From assembly GCF_004346265.1 (NCBI RefSeq), contig NZ_SMAP01000004.1, forward strand, positions 1-64,000: a DNA stretch of 64,000 nt. The letters are read 5' to 3'. A model generated the notes under the pieces. It saw only the letters and a program-made list of their open reading frames with translations, had not been told where the DNA came from and did not search any database. Positions 47,317 to 56,288 of this stretch are shown piece by piece. Position 1 is the first letter of the stretch. Every line of letters begins with the position of its first letter. Position numbers and translations under genes: made by a program. The DNA comes from Thermomonas haemolytica (GTDB lineage: Bacteria; Pseudomonadota; Gammaproteobacteria; Xanthomonadales; Xanthomonadaceae).

Positions 47317-49395
47317 ATGACCCTACGCCACGCCCTCCTTCCGCTCGCCCTTGCCCTGTCCCTGCCGGCGCTGGCCGCCGACGCGCCGCCGGCCGCCAGG
47401 CACGGCTTCACCGTGCAGGACATGGCCTACATGGACCGCTATTCCGCGCCCACCCTGTCGCCGGACGGGCGCGTGCTGGTGTTCGCCAAGCGCACGGTCG
47501 ACAAGGACACGAACAAGGCCAGCACCACCCTGTGGATGCGCAACCTGGTCACCCGCGACCTGCGCCCGCCGCAGCAGGTGTCGCCGGAAGGCTGGAGCGT
47601 GAATTCGCCGGCGTTCGCGCCGGACGGCAAGACGTTGTACTTCCTCAGCGCGAAGTCGGGCTCGATGCAGCTGTACGCGATGCCGCTGGCCGGCGGCGAA
47701 CCCAAGCGCCTGACCGATTTTCCGATCGACGTGGACGCCTACCAGCTCTCGCCCGACGGCAAGCAGGTGGCGCTGGCGTTCGCGGTGTTCCCGGACTGCC
47801 AGGCCGACCTGGCCTGCACCAAGAAGAAGCTGGACGAGGCCGAGGCGGTGAAGGCCACCGGCAAGGTGTTCGACCGCCTGTTCATCCGCCACTGGGATGC
47901 CTGGAACGACGGCCGCCTGAACCGCGTGTTCGCCGCCCCGCTCGGCGGCGCGGGCATGCTGACCTCGGCCACCCTGCTGAGTGGCGGCATCCACGGTGAC
48001 ATCCCGTCCAAGCCGTTCGGTGACCTGTCCGACTTCGCCTGGTCGCCGGACGGCAAGACCGTGGCGATGAGCGTGCGCCAGGCCAACCGCGAGGAGCCGT
48101 GGAGCACCAATTTCGACATCTGGCTGGTGAATGCCGACGGCAGCGGCGCGCGCAACCTCACCGCCGCCAACAAGGCCTGGGATGCCGGCCCGGTGTTCAG
48201 CGCCGACGGTAAGACCCTGTACTACCGCGCGATGAAGCGCCCCGGCTTCGAGGCCGACCGCTTCGCACTGATGGCGATGGACCTGGCCACCGGCAAGACC
48301 CGCGAGATCGCGCCGCGCTGGGATGCCTCCGCCGACGGCATCCGCCTGTCCGCCGACGGCAAGTGGATCTACACCACCGCGCAGGAACTGGGCCAGCACC
48401 CGCTGTTCCGCGTCTCGCTGGCCAACGGCGAGGTGGAGACGGTGGCGAAGGACGGCAGCGTGTCCGCGTTCGATCTGGCCGGGCCGACCCTGGCGCTGGC
48501 GCGCAATTCGCTGGTGACGGGCGACGTGCTCTACACCACCAGCCTGGATGGCAAGGCGCCGCTGCGGCAGATCACCCCGAGCGCGGCGCAGATGCTGCCG
48601 GACGTGGCCTGGGGCGCCTTCGAGCAGTTCAAGTTCCGTGGCTGGAACGACGAAACCGTGCACGGCTACGTGGTCAAGCCGTGGAACTATCAGCCGGGCA
48701 AGAAGTATCCGGTGGCGTTTTTGATCCACGGCGGCCCGCAGGGCAGCTTCGGCAACGGCTGGAGCTATCGCTGGAATCCGCAGACCTACGCGGGGCAGGG
48801 CTATGCGGTGGTGATGATCGACTTCCACGGCAGCACCGGCTACGGCCAGGCCTTCACCGATTCCATCTCCGGCCATTGGGGCGACCGCCCGCTGGAAGAC
48901 CTGCAGAAGGGCTGGGATTACGCGCTCAAGGCCTATCCCTTCCTCGATGGCGACAAGGCCTGCGCGCTGGGCGCCAGCTATGGCGGCTTCATGGCCTACT
49001 GGATCGCCGGCAACTGGAACCAGCCGTGGAAGTGCATCGTCGCCCACGACGGCGTGTTCGACAATTTCATGATGGGCTACGCCACCGAGGAGCTGTGGTT
49101 CAGCGAGTGGGAAAACGGCGGCACCCCGTTCGAGAACCCGGACGGCTACCAGAAATTCAACCCGGCCAACCACGTCAAGGACTGGCGGGTGCCGATCCTG
49201 ATCATCCACGGCCAGCAGGACTTCCGCATTCCGGTGGAGCAGGGCATCGCCGCGTTCACCGCAGCCCAGCGCAAGGACGTGGAATCGAAGTTCCTGTATT
49301 TCCCGGACGAGAACCACTGGGTGCTGAAGCCGCAGAACAGCGTGCTCTGGCACGAGACGGTGAATGCCTGGCTGAAGCAGCATATCGGCCAGTGA
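47317..49395 (+). CDS. Exported S9 family prolyl oligopeptidase-like peptidase
   Basis: A 692-residue serine peptidase. Residues 1-21 are a signal peptide (MTLRHALLPLALALSLPALAA). A beta-propeller (about 40-420) leads to the alpha/beta-hydrolase domain with triad Ser554 (GASYGGF), Asp635 (GQQDFRIP) and His667 (ENHWV). It removes dipeptides or cleaves short peptides in the periplasm or outside. The start was placed at the signal peptide; the frame is open far upstream only because of GC bias. Confidence 0.93.
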   Translation: MTLRHALLPLALALSLPALAADAPPAARHGFTVQDMAYMDRYSAPTLSPDGRVLVFAKRTVDKDTNKASTTLWMRNLVTRDLRPPQQVSPEGWSVNSPAFAPDGKTLYFLSAKSGSMQLYAMPLAGGEPKRLTDFPIDVDAYQLSPDGKQVALAFAVFPDCQADLACTKKKLDEAEAVKATGKVFDRLFIRHWDAWNDGRLNRVFAAPLGGAGMLTSATLLSGGIHGDIPSKPFGDLSDFAWSPDGKTVAMSVRQANREEPWSTNFDIWLVNADGSGARNLTAANKAWDAGPVFSADGKTLYYRAMKRPGFEADRFALMAMDLATGKTREIAPRWDASADGIRLSADGKWIYTTAQELGQHPLFRVSLANGEVETVAKDGSVSAFDLAGPTLALARNSLVTGDVLYTTSLDGKAPLRQITPSAAQMLPDVAWGAFEQFKFRGWNDETVHGYVVKPWNYQPGKKYPVAFLIHGGPQGSFGNGWSYRWNPQTYAGQGYAVVMIDFHGSTGYGQAFTDSISGHWGDRPLEDLQKGWDYALKAYPFLDGDKACALGASYGGFMAYWIAGNWNQPWKCIVAHDGVFDNFMMGYATEELWFSEWENGGTPFENPDGYQKFNPANHVKDWRVPILIIHGQQDFRIPVEQGIAAFTAAQRKDVESKFLYFPDENHWVLKPQNSVLWHETVNAWLKQHIGQ

Positions 49396-49452
49396 GCCTT
49401 CTGGCGGCTGCTCCGGCGGCCGCCGCGATCCCGTCCACGGACCTGCGCACGC

Positions 49453-50235
49453 ATGAAACTCGTGTTCCCAGGCGGCGAGCATTCGCCGCGTTTGCTTGAA
49501 GAAGGCGTCACCCGCATCGGAAGCGATCCCGAGTGCGGCATCCGGCTGGAACAGCCGGGCGTGCTGCCGCTGCACTGCGAATTGCGCGTGGTCGGCGCGC
49601 GGGTGCTGCTGCAGGCCGCACCGGAGGCGGCGCTGCGCGTCAACGACCGCCCGGTGCAGGGCCTGATCGCGCTGCGCCCCGGCGACAGCCTGGGCATCGC
49701 CGGCGTGCAGGCGCGGCTGGCGGCCTTGCCGCCGGGGGTGTTGCCCAAGGCCCGCGAGGAGGCGTCCGCGCCGATGGCGGCGGAGCCGGCGGACGAGGCC
49801 GGCCTCACCCGGGTGCGGCCGGTGCTGCCGCGTTTCGTCCTGCGCGGGGTGTCCGGCCCGATGCTGGGGCGCAGCCATCCGCTGGCGGGCGTGGCCACCG
49901 TGGGCCGTGCGCCGGAATGCACGCTGCAGATCGAGGAGGCCGGACTGTCGCGCCAGCACGCGCGGCTGGTGCCGGTGGCGGACGGCGTGCAGGTCGAGGA
50001 TACCGGTTCCACCAATGGCACCTTCCTCAACGGCCGCCGCATCCTGCAGGGGCTGGCCGTGGCCGGCGACGAGATCGCGTTCGACACGGTGCGCTTCCGG
50101 GTGCTGGATTCCACCCGGTCCGAGCTGCAGCAGCTGTCGCCGCGCACGGGCGGCTTCCGCATGCCGCTGTGGTGGTGGGTGGCGGCGGCCGCGGCCCTGG
50201 CCGCGCTGGCGTGGGCGGTGTTCTGGCTGCGCTGA
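49453..50235 (+). CDS. Tail-anchored protein with two FHA domains
   Basis: A 260-residue protein. The second FHA domain (about 127-215) is canonical: VGRAPECTLQI, SRQHA (166-170) and STNGTFLNG (186-194), so it should bind phosphothreonine. The first (about 1-95) keeps RIGSDPECGIRL but lacks the Asn-Gly motif and looks degenerate. A single transmembrane helix at 238-259 ends the protein, placing the FHA domains in the cytoplasm. No kinase or type VI secretion gene is nearby. It follows the S9 gene by 57 bp. Confidence 0.88.
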   Translation: MKLVFPGGEHSPRLLEEGVTRIGSDPECGIRLEQPGVLPLHCELRVVGARVLLQAAPEAALRVNDRPVQGLIALRPGDSLGIAGVQARLAALPPGVLPKAREEASAPMAAEPADEAGLTRVRPVLPRFVLRGVSGPMLGRSHPLAGVATVGRAPECTLQIEEAGLSRQHARLVPVADGVQVEDTGSTNGTFLNGRRILQGLAVAGDEIAFDTVRFRVLDSTRSELQQLSPRTGGFRMPLWWWVAAAAALAALAWAVFWLR

Positions 50236-50241
50236 GGCGCG

Positions 50242-51240
50242 CTACAGCCAGCGGATGCGGCGCAGGTAGGCGTACAGCACGATGCACACCAGCGCCACCA
50301 CGCCGGTGAGGATGGCGTAGCTGTAGCGTCCGTGCAGTTCCGGCATGTGTTCGAAGTTCATGCCGTACCAGCTGGCGATCAGGGTCGGCGCGGCCAGCAG
50401 ACCGGCCCAGCCGGCCAGCTTCTTCACCACCTCGCCCTGCGCCACCGTCACCAGCGCCAGGTTGGTGTTCATGGCCGCGGCCGCCATCTCGCGCAGGGTG
50501 TCGATGGTGTCGCCCTCGCGCGCGGCATGGTCGTGGATATCGCGGAAGTAGGGCTTGACTTCGTCCGGGATCGGGAACGCCGGCGCGCGCCGGAGCTGGG
50601 CCAGGATGTCCTGCATCGGCAGCACTGCCAGCCGCATCCGGGTCAGGTCCTTGCGCAGCCGGTACAGGCGTTGCAGGGTGGTGCGGCGGTAGCTTTCCGC
50701 GAACACGTCCTGCTCGAGGGCGTCGAGCTCGTCCCCGTAGTCGGCGACGATCGGCTGGTAGTTGTCCACCACGAAATCCAGCACCCCGTGCAGGGCGATG
50801 CTGGGGCCGAGCGCCAGCAGCTCCGGCTCGCGCTCCAGCCGCTGGCGCACCGGGGCGTAGCTGAGCGAGGCGCCGTGGCGCACGGTCACCAGGTAGCGCG
50901 GGCCGGCGAACACCTGGGTCTCGCCGAAGCGCACCTCGCCGTGGACGCGCTGGGCGGTGTGCACGGCGATGAACAGGCTTTGCCCGTAGGTCTCGATCTT
51001 GGGCCGCTGGTGCGCCTTGTGCGCGTCCTCCACCGCCAGGTCGTGCAGGCCGAACTCTTCCTGCAGCGCGTCCAGCACCGCTTCTTCCGGCTCGTACAGG
51101 CCGACCCAGACGAAGCTGCCGTCGTCCTGCGCCAGCACCTCGCTGATGGCCTCGATCGGGATGTCGCGGCGGTGGCCGGCGCGGTCGTACACCGCGCAGT
51201 TGACGATCGCTTGGCGCTGGGAGTCGTGCAGTCGGCTCAT
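50242..51240 (-). CDS. corA: CorA family magnesium/cobalt transporter
   Basis: A 332-residue CorA. The large N-terminal cytoplasmic domain is followed by two C-terminal transmembrane segments with the selectivity motif YGMNFEHMPEL and a positively charged end (AYLRRIRWL). It forms a pentameric Mg2+ channel. Convergent with the FHA gene 6 bp away. A CorC-type protein is encoded in the next cluster. Confidence 0.94.
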   Translation of the reverse strand: MSRLHDSQRQAIVNCAVYDRAGHRRDIPIEAISEVLAQDDGSFVWVGLYEPEEAVLDALQEEFGLHDLAVEDAHKAHQRPKIETYGQSLFIAVHTAQRVHGEVRFGETQVFAGPRYLVTVRHGASLSYAPVRQRLEREPELLALGPSIALHGVLDFVVDNYQPIVADYGDELDALEQDVFAESYRRTTLQRLYRLRKDLTRMRLAVLPMQDILAQLRRAPAFPIPDEVKPYFRDIHDHAAREGDTIDTLREMAAAAMNTNLALVTVAQGEVVKKLAGWAGLLAAPTLIASWYGMNFEHMPELHGRYSYAILTGVVALVCIVLYAYLRRIRWL

Positions 51241-51271
51241 CGGCCCATCCTGCCCGCGGCGACGGTGGCCA

Positions 51272-52546
51272 TCAAGCCGCCGGCCTGCGCCAAGCGCGGG
51301 CGAGGGCGGCGTGGATCGGCAGCAGCAGCGCGATCCAGTGGCCGTTGCGCTGCGGCACGGACTGCAGCCACAGCAGCAGGCAGGCCAGCAGCGCCAGCAC
51401 GGCCACCGCCACCAGCAGCGTGCGGAAGCGCGGCGAGGGCGCGCGGTCGTACAGCAGGGCGACCCCGCCCGGCACCAGCAGCAGGCACAGCGGATTAAAC
51501 AGCAGCAGGTTGCGGTTGGCCCACATCGCCTGGTGCGCGGTGAACGCCCAGCCCAGCGCCAGCACCAGCCCGAGCAGGCCGCACAGCAGCCAGAAGCCCA
51601 GCGCCAGCCCCGCCAGCAGGCCGGGACGCGCCGTGCGCAGCCACAGGATGGCGGCCGCGGCCAGCGCGCCGGCCAGCAGCCAGGGCCACAGCGCCGGGGC
51701 CTGCTCGGCCGGCTCCGGCGGCAGCCGCTGCGGCAGCAGCTCCACCTCCGCGGCTACCAGTGGGCGCCCGCTGGTGCCGGTGACGCGGCGCAGGTCGTCG
51801 GCCAGCCGGCGCGGCAGGAAATCCTCCTGCCAGCGGGTCAGCGGGCGGTCGGCGTAGGGCCCCAGGCCGATGTCGAACGCCAGCCACATCCACGCCTGCG
51901 GCGAGGCCAGCCGCAGCGCCTCGCTGCGGTAGGTGTCGCCGCTGGAGCGGCCTTCCAGCTGCTTGCGCAGGTGGCCGCCGAGCGCGCGGTCGAGTGCGTC
52001 GCGCACGCGGGTGGCGCAGTTGTCGGTGAAGTAGTCGTAGCGGTAGCGCGCGTTCTCCGGGCGTGCGTTCTCGGCCAGCGCCGCCGCCAGCGCGCGTGCC
52101 TGCGCCGGCTCCAGGTCCAGCCACTGCAGGCGCGCGCCACGTCCGACCTGGCGGTAGTACTCCATGTCCTCTTCCAGCGGCAGCGCCACCAGCCGGTAGC
52201 GCATGTCGCCCTTGACGAAGCGGCCGAGGAAGCCGGGTTCGTCCATGTCGAAGAAGCCGAAGTTGTAGTTGGTGCGCGTGCCGGTGCGCGGGTCTTCCAC
52301 CACGATGGCGTCGTGCCCGAAGCGTTCCCAGAACACCTCGCCCGGGCCCATCGTCACCACCCCGATCCGCGGCGCCGCCGGCGCTGCATCGGCAGGCGCT
52401 GCGGGCGATGTGGATGCCGGGGGCGGCGCGGGTGATGGGGCGGATGACGGGGCGGGCGTGGCGCCCATGGCCGCCACGGCCAGCAGCGCCAGCAAGGGGG
52501 CCAGCATCCAGCGCGCCGCGGCGCGCGCGCGCTCAGCCCTCGGCAT
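51272..52546 (-). CDS. DUF4105 membrane protein
   Basis: A 424-residue protein. An N-terminal signal/anchor (about 14-30) and a Pro/Ala-rich linker precede the DUF4105 domain (about 60-250; VFWERFGHDAIVV, NYNFGFFD, YDYFTDNCATR with a conserved Cys). Four to five transmembrane segments follow (about 285-410). The DUF4105 fold is related to papain-like NlpC-type enzymes, so the His and Cys could be catalytic (inference). Its start overlaps corC by 14 nt; a later ATG at 52507 would leave a gap. It sits where lnt often follows corC. Confidence 0.78.
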   Translation of the reverse strand: MPRAERARAAARWMLAPLLALLAVAAMGATPAPSSAPSPAPPPASTSPAAPADAAPAAPRIGVVTMGPGEVFWERFGHDAIVVEDPRTGTRTNYNFGFFDMDEPGFLGRFVKGDMRYRLVALPLEEDMEYYRQVGRGARLQWLDLEPAQARALAAALAENARPENARYRYDYFTDNCATRVRDALDRALGGHLRKQLEGRSSGDTYRSEALRLASPQAWMWLAFDIGLGPYADRPLTRWQEDFLPRRLADDLRRVTGTSGRPLVAAEVELLPQRLPPEPAEQAPALWPWLLAGALAAAAILWLRTARPGLLAGLALGFWLLCGLLGLVLALGWAFTAHQAMWANRNLLLFNPLCLLLVPGGVALLYDRAPSPRFRTLLVAVAVLALLACLLLWLQSVPQRNGHWIALLLPIHAALARAWRRPAA

Positions 52547-53411
52547 GCACGCTCACGTGCAGCGCATGCAGCCGGCGCGCGTCGGCACGCGCCACCCGGA
52601 AGGTGAAGCGGCCGAGCGAGAGCTCCTCGCCCGCTTCCGGCAGGTGGCCGATCGCGGCGGTCACCAGCCCACCGATGGTGTCGTATTCGTCGTCGTCGAA
52701 ATCGGCGCCGAAGCGTTCGTTGAAGTCGGCGATCGGGGTGAGGGCGTCCACCACGAACTGGCCGTCGGCCTGGGCCGCGATCAGCACGCCCGCGTCGGCG
52801 GCATCGTCGTGCTCGTCGTCGATCTCGCCGACGATCTGCTCCAGCACGTCCTCGATCGTCACCAGCCCGGCCACGCCGCCGTATTCGTCGATCACGATCG
52901 CCATGTGGTTGCGCGACTGCCGGAACTCGCGCAGCAGCACGTTGAGGTTCTTCGACTCCGGGATCAGCACCGCCGGACGCAGCAGCTCGTGGATGCTGGC
53001 CGGGCCGTTGTCGGCCACCACCCCGCGCAGCAGGTCCTTGGCCAGCAGGATGCCGAGGATCTCGTCCTTGTCCTCGCCGTGCACCGGGAAGCGCGAGTGG
53101 CCGGATTCCACCACCTGCTTCATCAGGTCCAGCAGCTTGCCGTCCGCCGGCAGCGCCACCATCTGCGCGCGCGGCACCATCACGTCGCCCACGGTCATGT
53201 CGGCGATGTTGATGGCGCCTTCCATCATGCGCAGCGTATCGGCGCCGATCAGGCCATCGGCCTGCACGTCGCGCAGCAGTTCGATCAGGTCCTCGCGGCT
53301 GGTCGGTTCGCCGGACAGGGCGGCGCTGATGCGCTCCAGCCAGGAGCGATGGGGTTTCTCGGCGGGTTTCTCGTCGGCGTCGGGGTGGCGTCGACTGTCG
53401 TCCTCGGACAT
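52533..53411 (-). CDS. corC: CorC-type CBS domain protein (magnesium/cobalt efflux)
   Basis: A 292-residue soluble protein with two CBS domains (TVGDVMVPRAQMVALPADG and the VLIPESKNLNVLLREFRQ region) and a C-terminal CorC/HlyC domain (ADFNERFGADFDDDEYDTIGGLV). It is linked to Mg2+/Co2+ resistance. It follows ybeY in the phoH-ybeY-corC order common in proteobacteria. Confidence 0.93.
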   Translation of the reverse strand: MSEDDSRRHPDADEKPAEKPHRSWLERISAALSGEPTSREDLIELLRDVQADGLIGADTLRMMEGAINIADMTVGDVMVPRAQMVALPADGKLLDLMKQVVESGHSRFPVHGEDKDEILGILLAKDLLRGVVADNGPASIHELLRPAVLIPESKNLNVLLREFRQSRNHMAIVIDEYGGVAGLVTIEDVLEQIVGEIDDEHDDAADAGVLIAAQADGQFVVDALTPIADFNERFGADFDDDEYDTIGGLVTAAIGHLPEAGEELSLGRFTFRVARADARRLHALHVSVHAEG

Positions 53412-53486
53412 GGGGCGTAAGGGCCTTTGCTCGCTGCGGGGGAAAGAACGCGTGGGGAAGTCTAGCGAATCCGCGGGGGCGGGTGT

Positions 53487-53969
53487 TCAGGCGTCGAGAT
53501 AGGGATCGGGCAGGCCCAGCGTGGCCAGGATCTCGCGCTCCAGCTGCTCCATGGCCTCGGCCTCGCGCGCGTCCTCGTGGTCCCAGCCCAGCAGGTGCAG
53601 GCAGCCGTGCACGGTCAGGTGGGCATAGTGCGCGTTCAGCGGTTTGCCCTGTTCCTTGGCTTCGCGGGCCACCACCGGCGCGCACAGCACCAGGTCGCCG
53701 AGCAGCGGCAGGCGCACGTCCTTGGGCAGCCCTTCCGGCAGTTCCGCCGGGAAGCTGAGGACGTTGGTGGCGTAGTCGCGGCCGCGGTAGTGGCGGTTCA
53801 GCGCGCGCCCCTCGCGGGTGCCGACCAGGCGGATCGCCAGGTCGGCCTCGCGGATGCGCCCGGCCAGCGCGGCGGCCGCCCACTTGCGGAAACTAGCGGC
53901 GGCCGGCACGCCGGCGCGCGGCACCGCGTAGCCGACGGCGACATCGAGGCGGACCGGTCCCTGGGTCAT
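53487..53969 (-). CDS. ybeY: Endoribonuclease YbeY (rRNA maturation)
   Basis: A 160-residue metalloenzyme with the three-His motif [11 protein letters not shown] near residue 117-127. YbeY takes part in 16S rRNA 3'-end maturation and ribosome quality control. It is 9 bp after phoH and before corC. Confidence 0.94.
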   Translation of the reverse strand: MTQGPVRLDVAVGYAVPRAGVPAAASFRKWAAAALAGRIREADLAIRLVGTREGRALNRHYRGRDYATNVLSFPAELPEGLPKDVRLPLLGDLVLCAPVVAREAKEQGKPLNAHYAHLTVHGCLHLLGWDHEDAREAEAMEQLEREILATLGLPDPYLDA

Positions 53970-53978
53970 GCGCGCATC

Positions 53979-54953
53979 TTACCCCTCGGCGGCGGCGTCG
54001 CGCGCCTCGTAGGCATTCACGATGCGCGCCACCAGCGGGTGCCGCACCACGTCGCGCGCCTCGAAGAAGGTGAAGCTCACGCCCTCGACCCCGCGCAGCA
54101 CCTCCACCGCGTCCTTCAGGCCGGACTTCTGGTGCTTGGGCAGGTCGATCTGGGTCATGTCGCCGGTGATCACGGCGGTGCTGCCGAAGCCCAGCCGGGT
54201 CAGGAACATCTTCATCTGCTCGATGCTGGTGTTCTGCGCCTCGTCGAGGATCACGAACGCATCGTTCAACGTGCGCCCGCGCATGTACGCCAGCGGCGCG
54301 ATCTCGATGACGTTGCGTTCCAGCAGGCGCGCCACCTTCTCCACGCCCAGCATTTCGTACAGCGCGTCGTACAGCGGGCGCAGGTAGGGATCGACCTTCT
54401 GGGTGAGGTCGCCGGGCAGGAAGCCCAGCTTCTCGCCGGCCTCCACCGCCGGGCGCACCAGCACCACCCGCTGCACGCGCGACTGGTTCAGCGCGTCCAC
54501 CGCCATCGCCACGGCGAGGTAGGTCTTGCCGGTGCCGGCCGGGCCGACGCCGAAATTGATGTCGTGGGTGGCGATCGCCTGCAGGTACTTGCGCTGGTTG
54601 GGCCCGCGCCCGCGCAGGGTGCCGCGCTTCACGCGCACCGCCACGTCCTGCCCGGCATGGCCGGCGGCGGGCGCGGCCTCGTCCGCGAACGCGCCCAGCC
54701 GCAGGTGCACGGCCGGCTCGTCCAGCGCCTCGCCGGCGGTGTCGTCGTACAGCCGGCGCAGGAAGGCCTCGGCGCGCCCGGCGGCGGCGGCATCCTCGGC
54801 GCTCACCCGGAACACGTTGCCGCGGTTGGCGATCTGCACGCCCAGGCGCAGCTCGGCCAGGCGCAGGTGGGCGTCGAACGGGCCGGCCAGGTTGGCCAGG
54901 CGCTCGGCGTCGTCGGGTTCCAGCACGAACTCGCGTTGCGCAGGGATGGTCAT
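53979..54953 (-). CDS. phoH: PhoH family ATPase
   Basis: A 324-residue P-loop protein. Walker A is GPAGTGKTY (about 130-138) and Walker B is [12 protein letters not shown]-like N-terminal region (about 40-100) precedes it. PhoH-type proteins are thought to work with YbeY in RNA handling. It heads the phoH-ybeY-corC run; in many relatives miaB lies directly upstream, but here it is 2 kb further away. Confidence 0.93.
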   Translation of the reverse strand: MTIPAQREFVLEPDDAERLANLAGPFDAHLRLAELRLGVQIANRGNVFRVSAEDAAAAGRAEAFLRRLYDDTAGEALDEPAVHLRLGAFADEAAPAAGHAGQDVAVRVKRGTLRGRGPNQRKYLQAIATHDINFGVGPAGTGKTYLAVAMAVDALNQSRVQRVVLVRPAVEAGEKLGFLPGDLTQKVDPYLRPLYDALYEMLGVEKVARLLERNVIEIAPLAYMRGRTLNDAFVILDEAQNTSIEQMKMFLTRLGFGSTAVITGDMTQIDLPKHQKSGLKDAVEVLRGVEGVSFTFFEARDVVRHPLVARIVNAYEARDAAAEG

Positions 54954-55303
54954 GGCGGGCGCACGCCGCCAGCGGCAGCGTCGAAAACGAGGGGGCGCAA
55001 AGGGTAGCGCGCAGCGCGTAGCCGGGCCAGTGAAGGGGGGCGCGGTTGCGGCGTCGGTGTGTGCACGTCAACGCGATCTGACTACGCCCCGCGCCTGTGA
55101 GCGCCACCGCCGCGACCCGCACGAGGCGGCGATGGCAACGTTGTCCACAATGGATGTGGATTGATTGTCCAAAAACCTGTGGACAACTACGCGGACGCCT
55201 TGCCCGGCAAGGCGCGGCCCTGTGGTGGCGAAAAAAATCGCACCTGCCGGCCAGCGCCGGGCGTTCCGCCGCGCTTGCCTTCTGGGAATCCGTTGCGGCG
55301 CGC
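54954..55303. other. 350-bp gap with a DnaA-box-like cluster
   Basis: No gene is found between phoH and the ACT protein. The notable content is at 55140-55187: four 9-mers close to the DnaA box (TTGTCCACA at 55141, TGTGGATTG at 55155, TTGTCCAAA at 55165, TGTGGACAA at 55178), with a perfect outer inverted repeat GTTGTCCACA/TGTGGACAAC. The rest is GC-rich apart from a run of A at 55231-55237. Confidence 0.6.
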
Positions 55304-55720
55304 CTATCGATGTCCGCCGCCGCCGCGCGCGTCGCGGGCCTGCATCCACGCGTCCGCGATCGCCCGTGCGCCGGCAAGGTCGTCCACCACCAGCACCAGC
55401 TGACCGTGGTGATCGCTGTACTGCACGGCGATGTCGATGCCGGCGTCGCCGAGCAGGCCTGTCAGCAAGCCCAGTTGGCCCGGCGTGTCCTGGTCCAGGC
55501 GCAGCAGTACGGCGGGACGCTCGGCGGCCACGCGCATCCCGTGCGCCTGCAGTGCGTCGCGCACCGGCGCAGCGGCATCGAACAGGAAGTGCGCGACCGC
55601 GCGGCCGCCCACCCGCCACGCGCCGCCACCTTCGATGCTGATGCCGGCCGCGCCCAGCGCCTTGGCCATCGCCGCCAGTGCGCCGGGGCGATCGTCGAGA
55701 TGGATCTCCACGTCCTTCAT
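55304..55720 (-). CDS. Tandem ACT domain protein
   Basis: A 138-residue protein with two ACT-like repeats: VEIHLDDRPGALAAMAKALGAA at the N-terminus and LRLDQDTPGQLGLLTGLLGDAGIDI in the second half. ACT domains bind amino acids and control enzymes; no catalytic domain is attached. It overlaps the OsmC gene by 4 nt and is divergent from the ArsR-type regulator beyond it. Ligand unknown. Confidence 0.78.
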   Translation of the reverse strand: MKDVEIHLDDRPGALAAMAKALGAAGISIEGGGAWRVGGRAVAHFLFDAAAPVRDALQAHGMRVAAERPAVLLRLDQDTPGQLGLLTGLLGDAGIDIAVQYSDHHGQLVLVVDDLAGARAIADAWMQARDARGGGGHR

Positions 55721-56214
55721 CGCAGCGCCTCCGCCGTCGCCTCGCCGTGCACGATCGTCGCCTCGCAGCGCACCGCCACCGCGCAGCTGTTGGCGATGAA
55801 GCACTGCGCGTGCGCCTGTGCGTGCAGCGCGTGCGCACGGGCCGCATCGCTGTCCGCGGCAATGGTCACCCGCGGCGCCAGCGTCACCTCGCGAAAGCGC
55901 CCGCCGCGGCCGGGATGCAGCTCCAGCCAACCTTGCGCCTGGTCGTCGTAGGCCAGGACCCGGATGCCGGCATGCGCGCACAGCGCCAGGTAGGTGAGCA
56001 TGTGGCAGGCGGCGAGGGCGCCGACGAACAGGTCTTCCGGGTTGTGCAGCGCCGGGTCGCCGCGGAACGCCGGATCGGCGCTGCCCGCCAGCGCCGCTTT
56101 GCCTGGAACCTGCAGCGTGTAGTCGCGGCCGTAGCCTGTGTAGTCGGCGGTGCCGTTGCCGCGGTTGCCGGTCCAGTGCAGTTGCGAAGCGTAGTGGTGC
56201 AGCGTGTTGGCCAT
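55717..56214 (-). CDS. OsmC family peroxiredoxin-like protein
   Basis: A 165-residue OsmC/Ohr-fold protein. Both conserved Cys of the active site are present: ALAACHMLTYLALC around 77-90 and HAQCFIANSC around 136-145. Such proteins reduce organic hydroperoxides. It is divergent from an ArsR-type regulator gene 71 bp away and is coupled to the ACT gene. Control by that regulator is likely but not shown. Confidence 0.88.
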   Translation of the reverse strand: MANTLHHYASQLHWTGNRGNGTADYTGYGRDYTLQVPGKAALAGSADPAFRGDPALHNPEDLFVGALAACHMLTYLALCAHAGIRVLAYDDQAQGWLELHPGRGGRFREVTLAPRVTIAADSDAARAHALHAQAHAQCFIANSCAVAVRCEATIVHGEATAEALR

Positions 56215-56262
56215 GTGCCTGCCTCGTGTGGGAAGCGGGCACGGTAGGCGCCAGCGCGGCGT

Positions 56263-56288
56263 CATGCTTCGTCTAGAATCGAAGCATG
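56263..56288 (+). promoter_or_regulatory. Operator and promoter of the ArsR-type gene, overlapping its start codon
   Basis: A perfect 9-bp inverted repeat CATGCTTCG (56263-56271) / CGAAGCATG (56280-56288) with an 8-bp spacer. The spacer holds TAGAAT (56274-56279), a -10 element, and the right arm contains the start codon ATG (56286-56288). A regulator bound here would block both transcription start and translation start, which fits tight autoregulation. Confidence 0.72.

Noticed and set aside
55140-55187. A chromosomal replication origin
   Set aside because: DnaA-box-like sites are present but there is no AT-rich unwinding region and no dnaA, dnaN, rpmH or gidA nearby.
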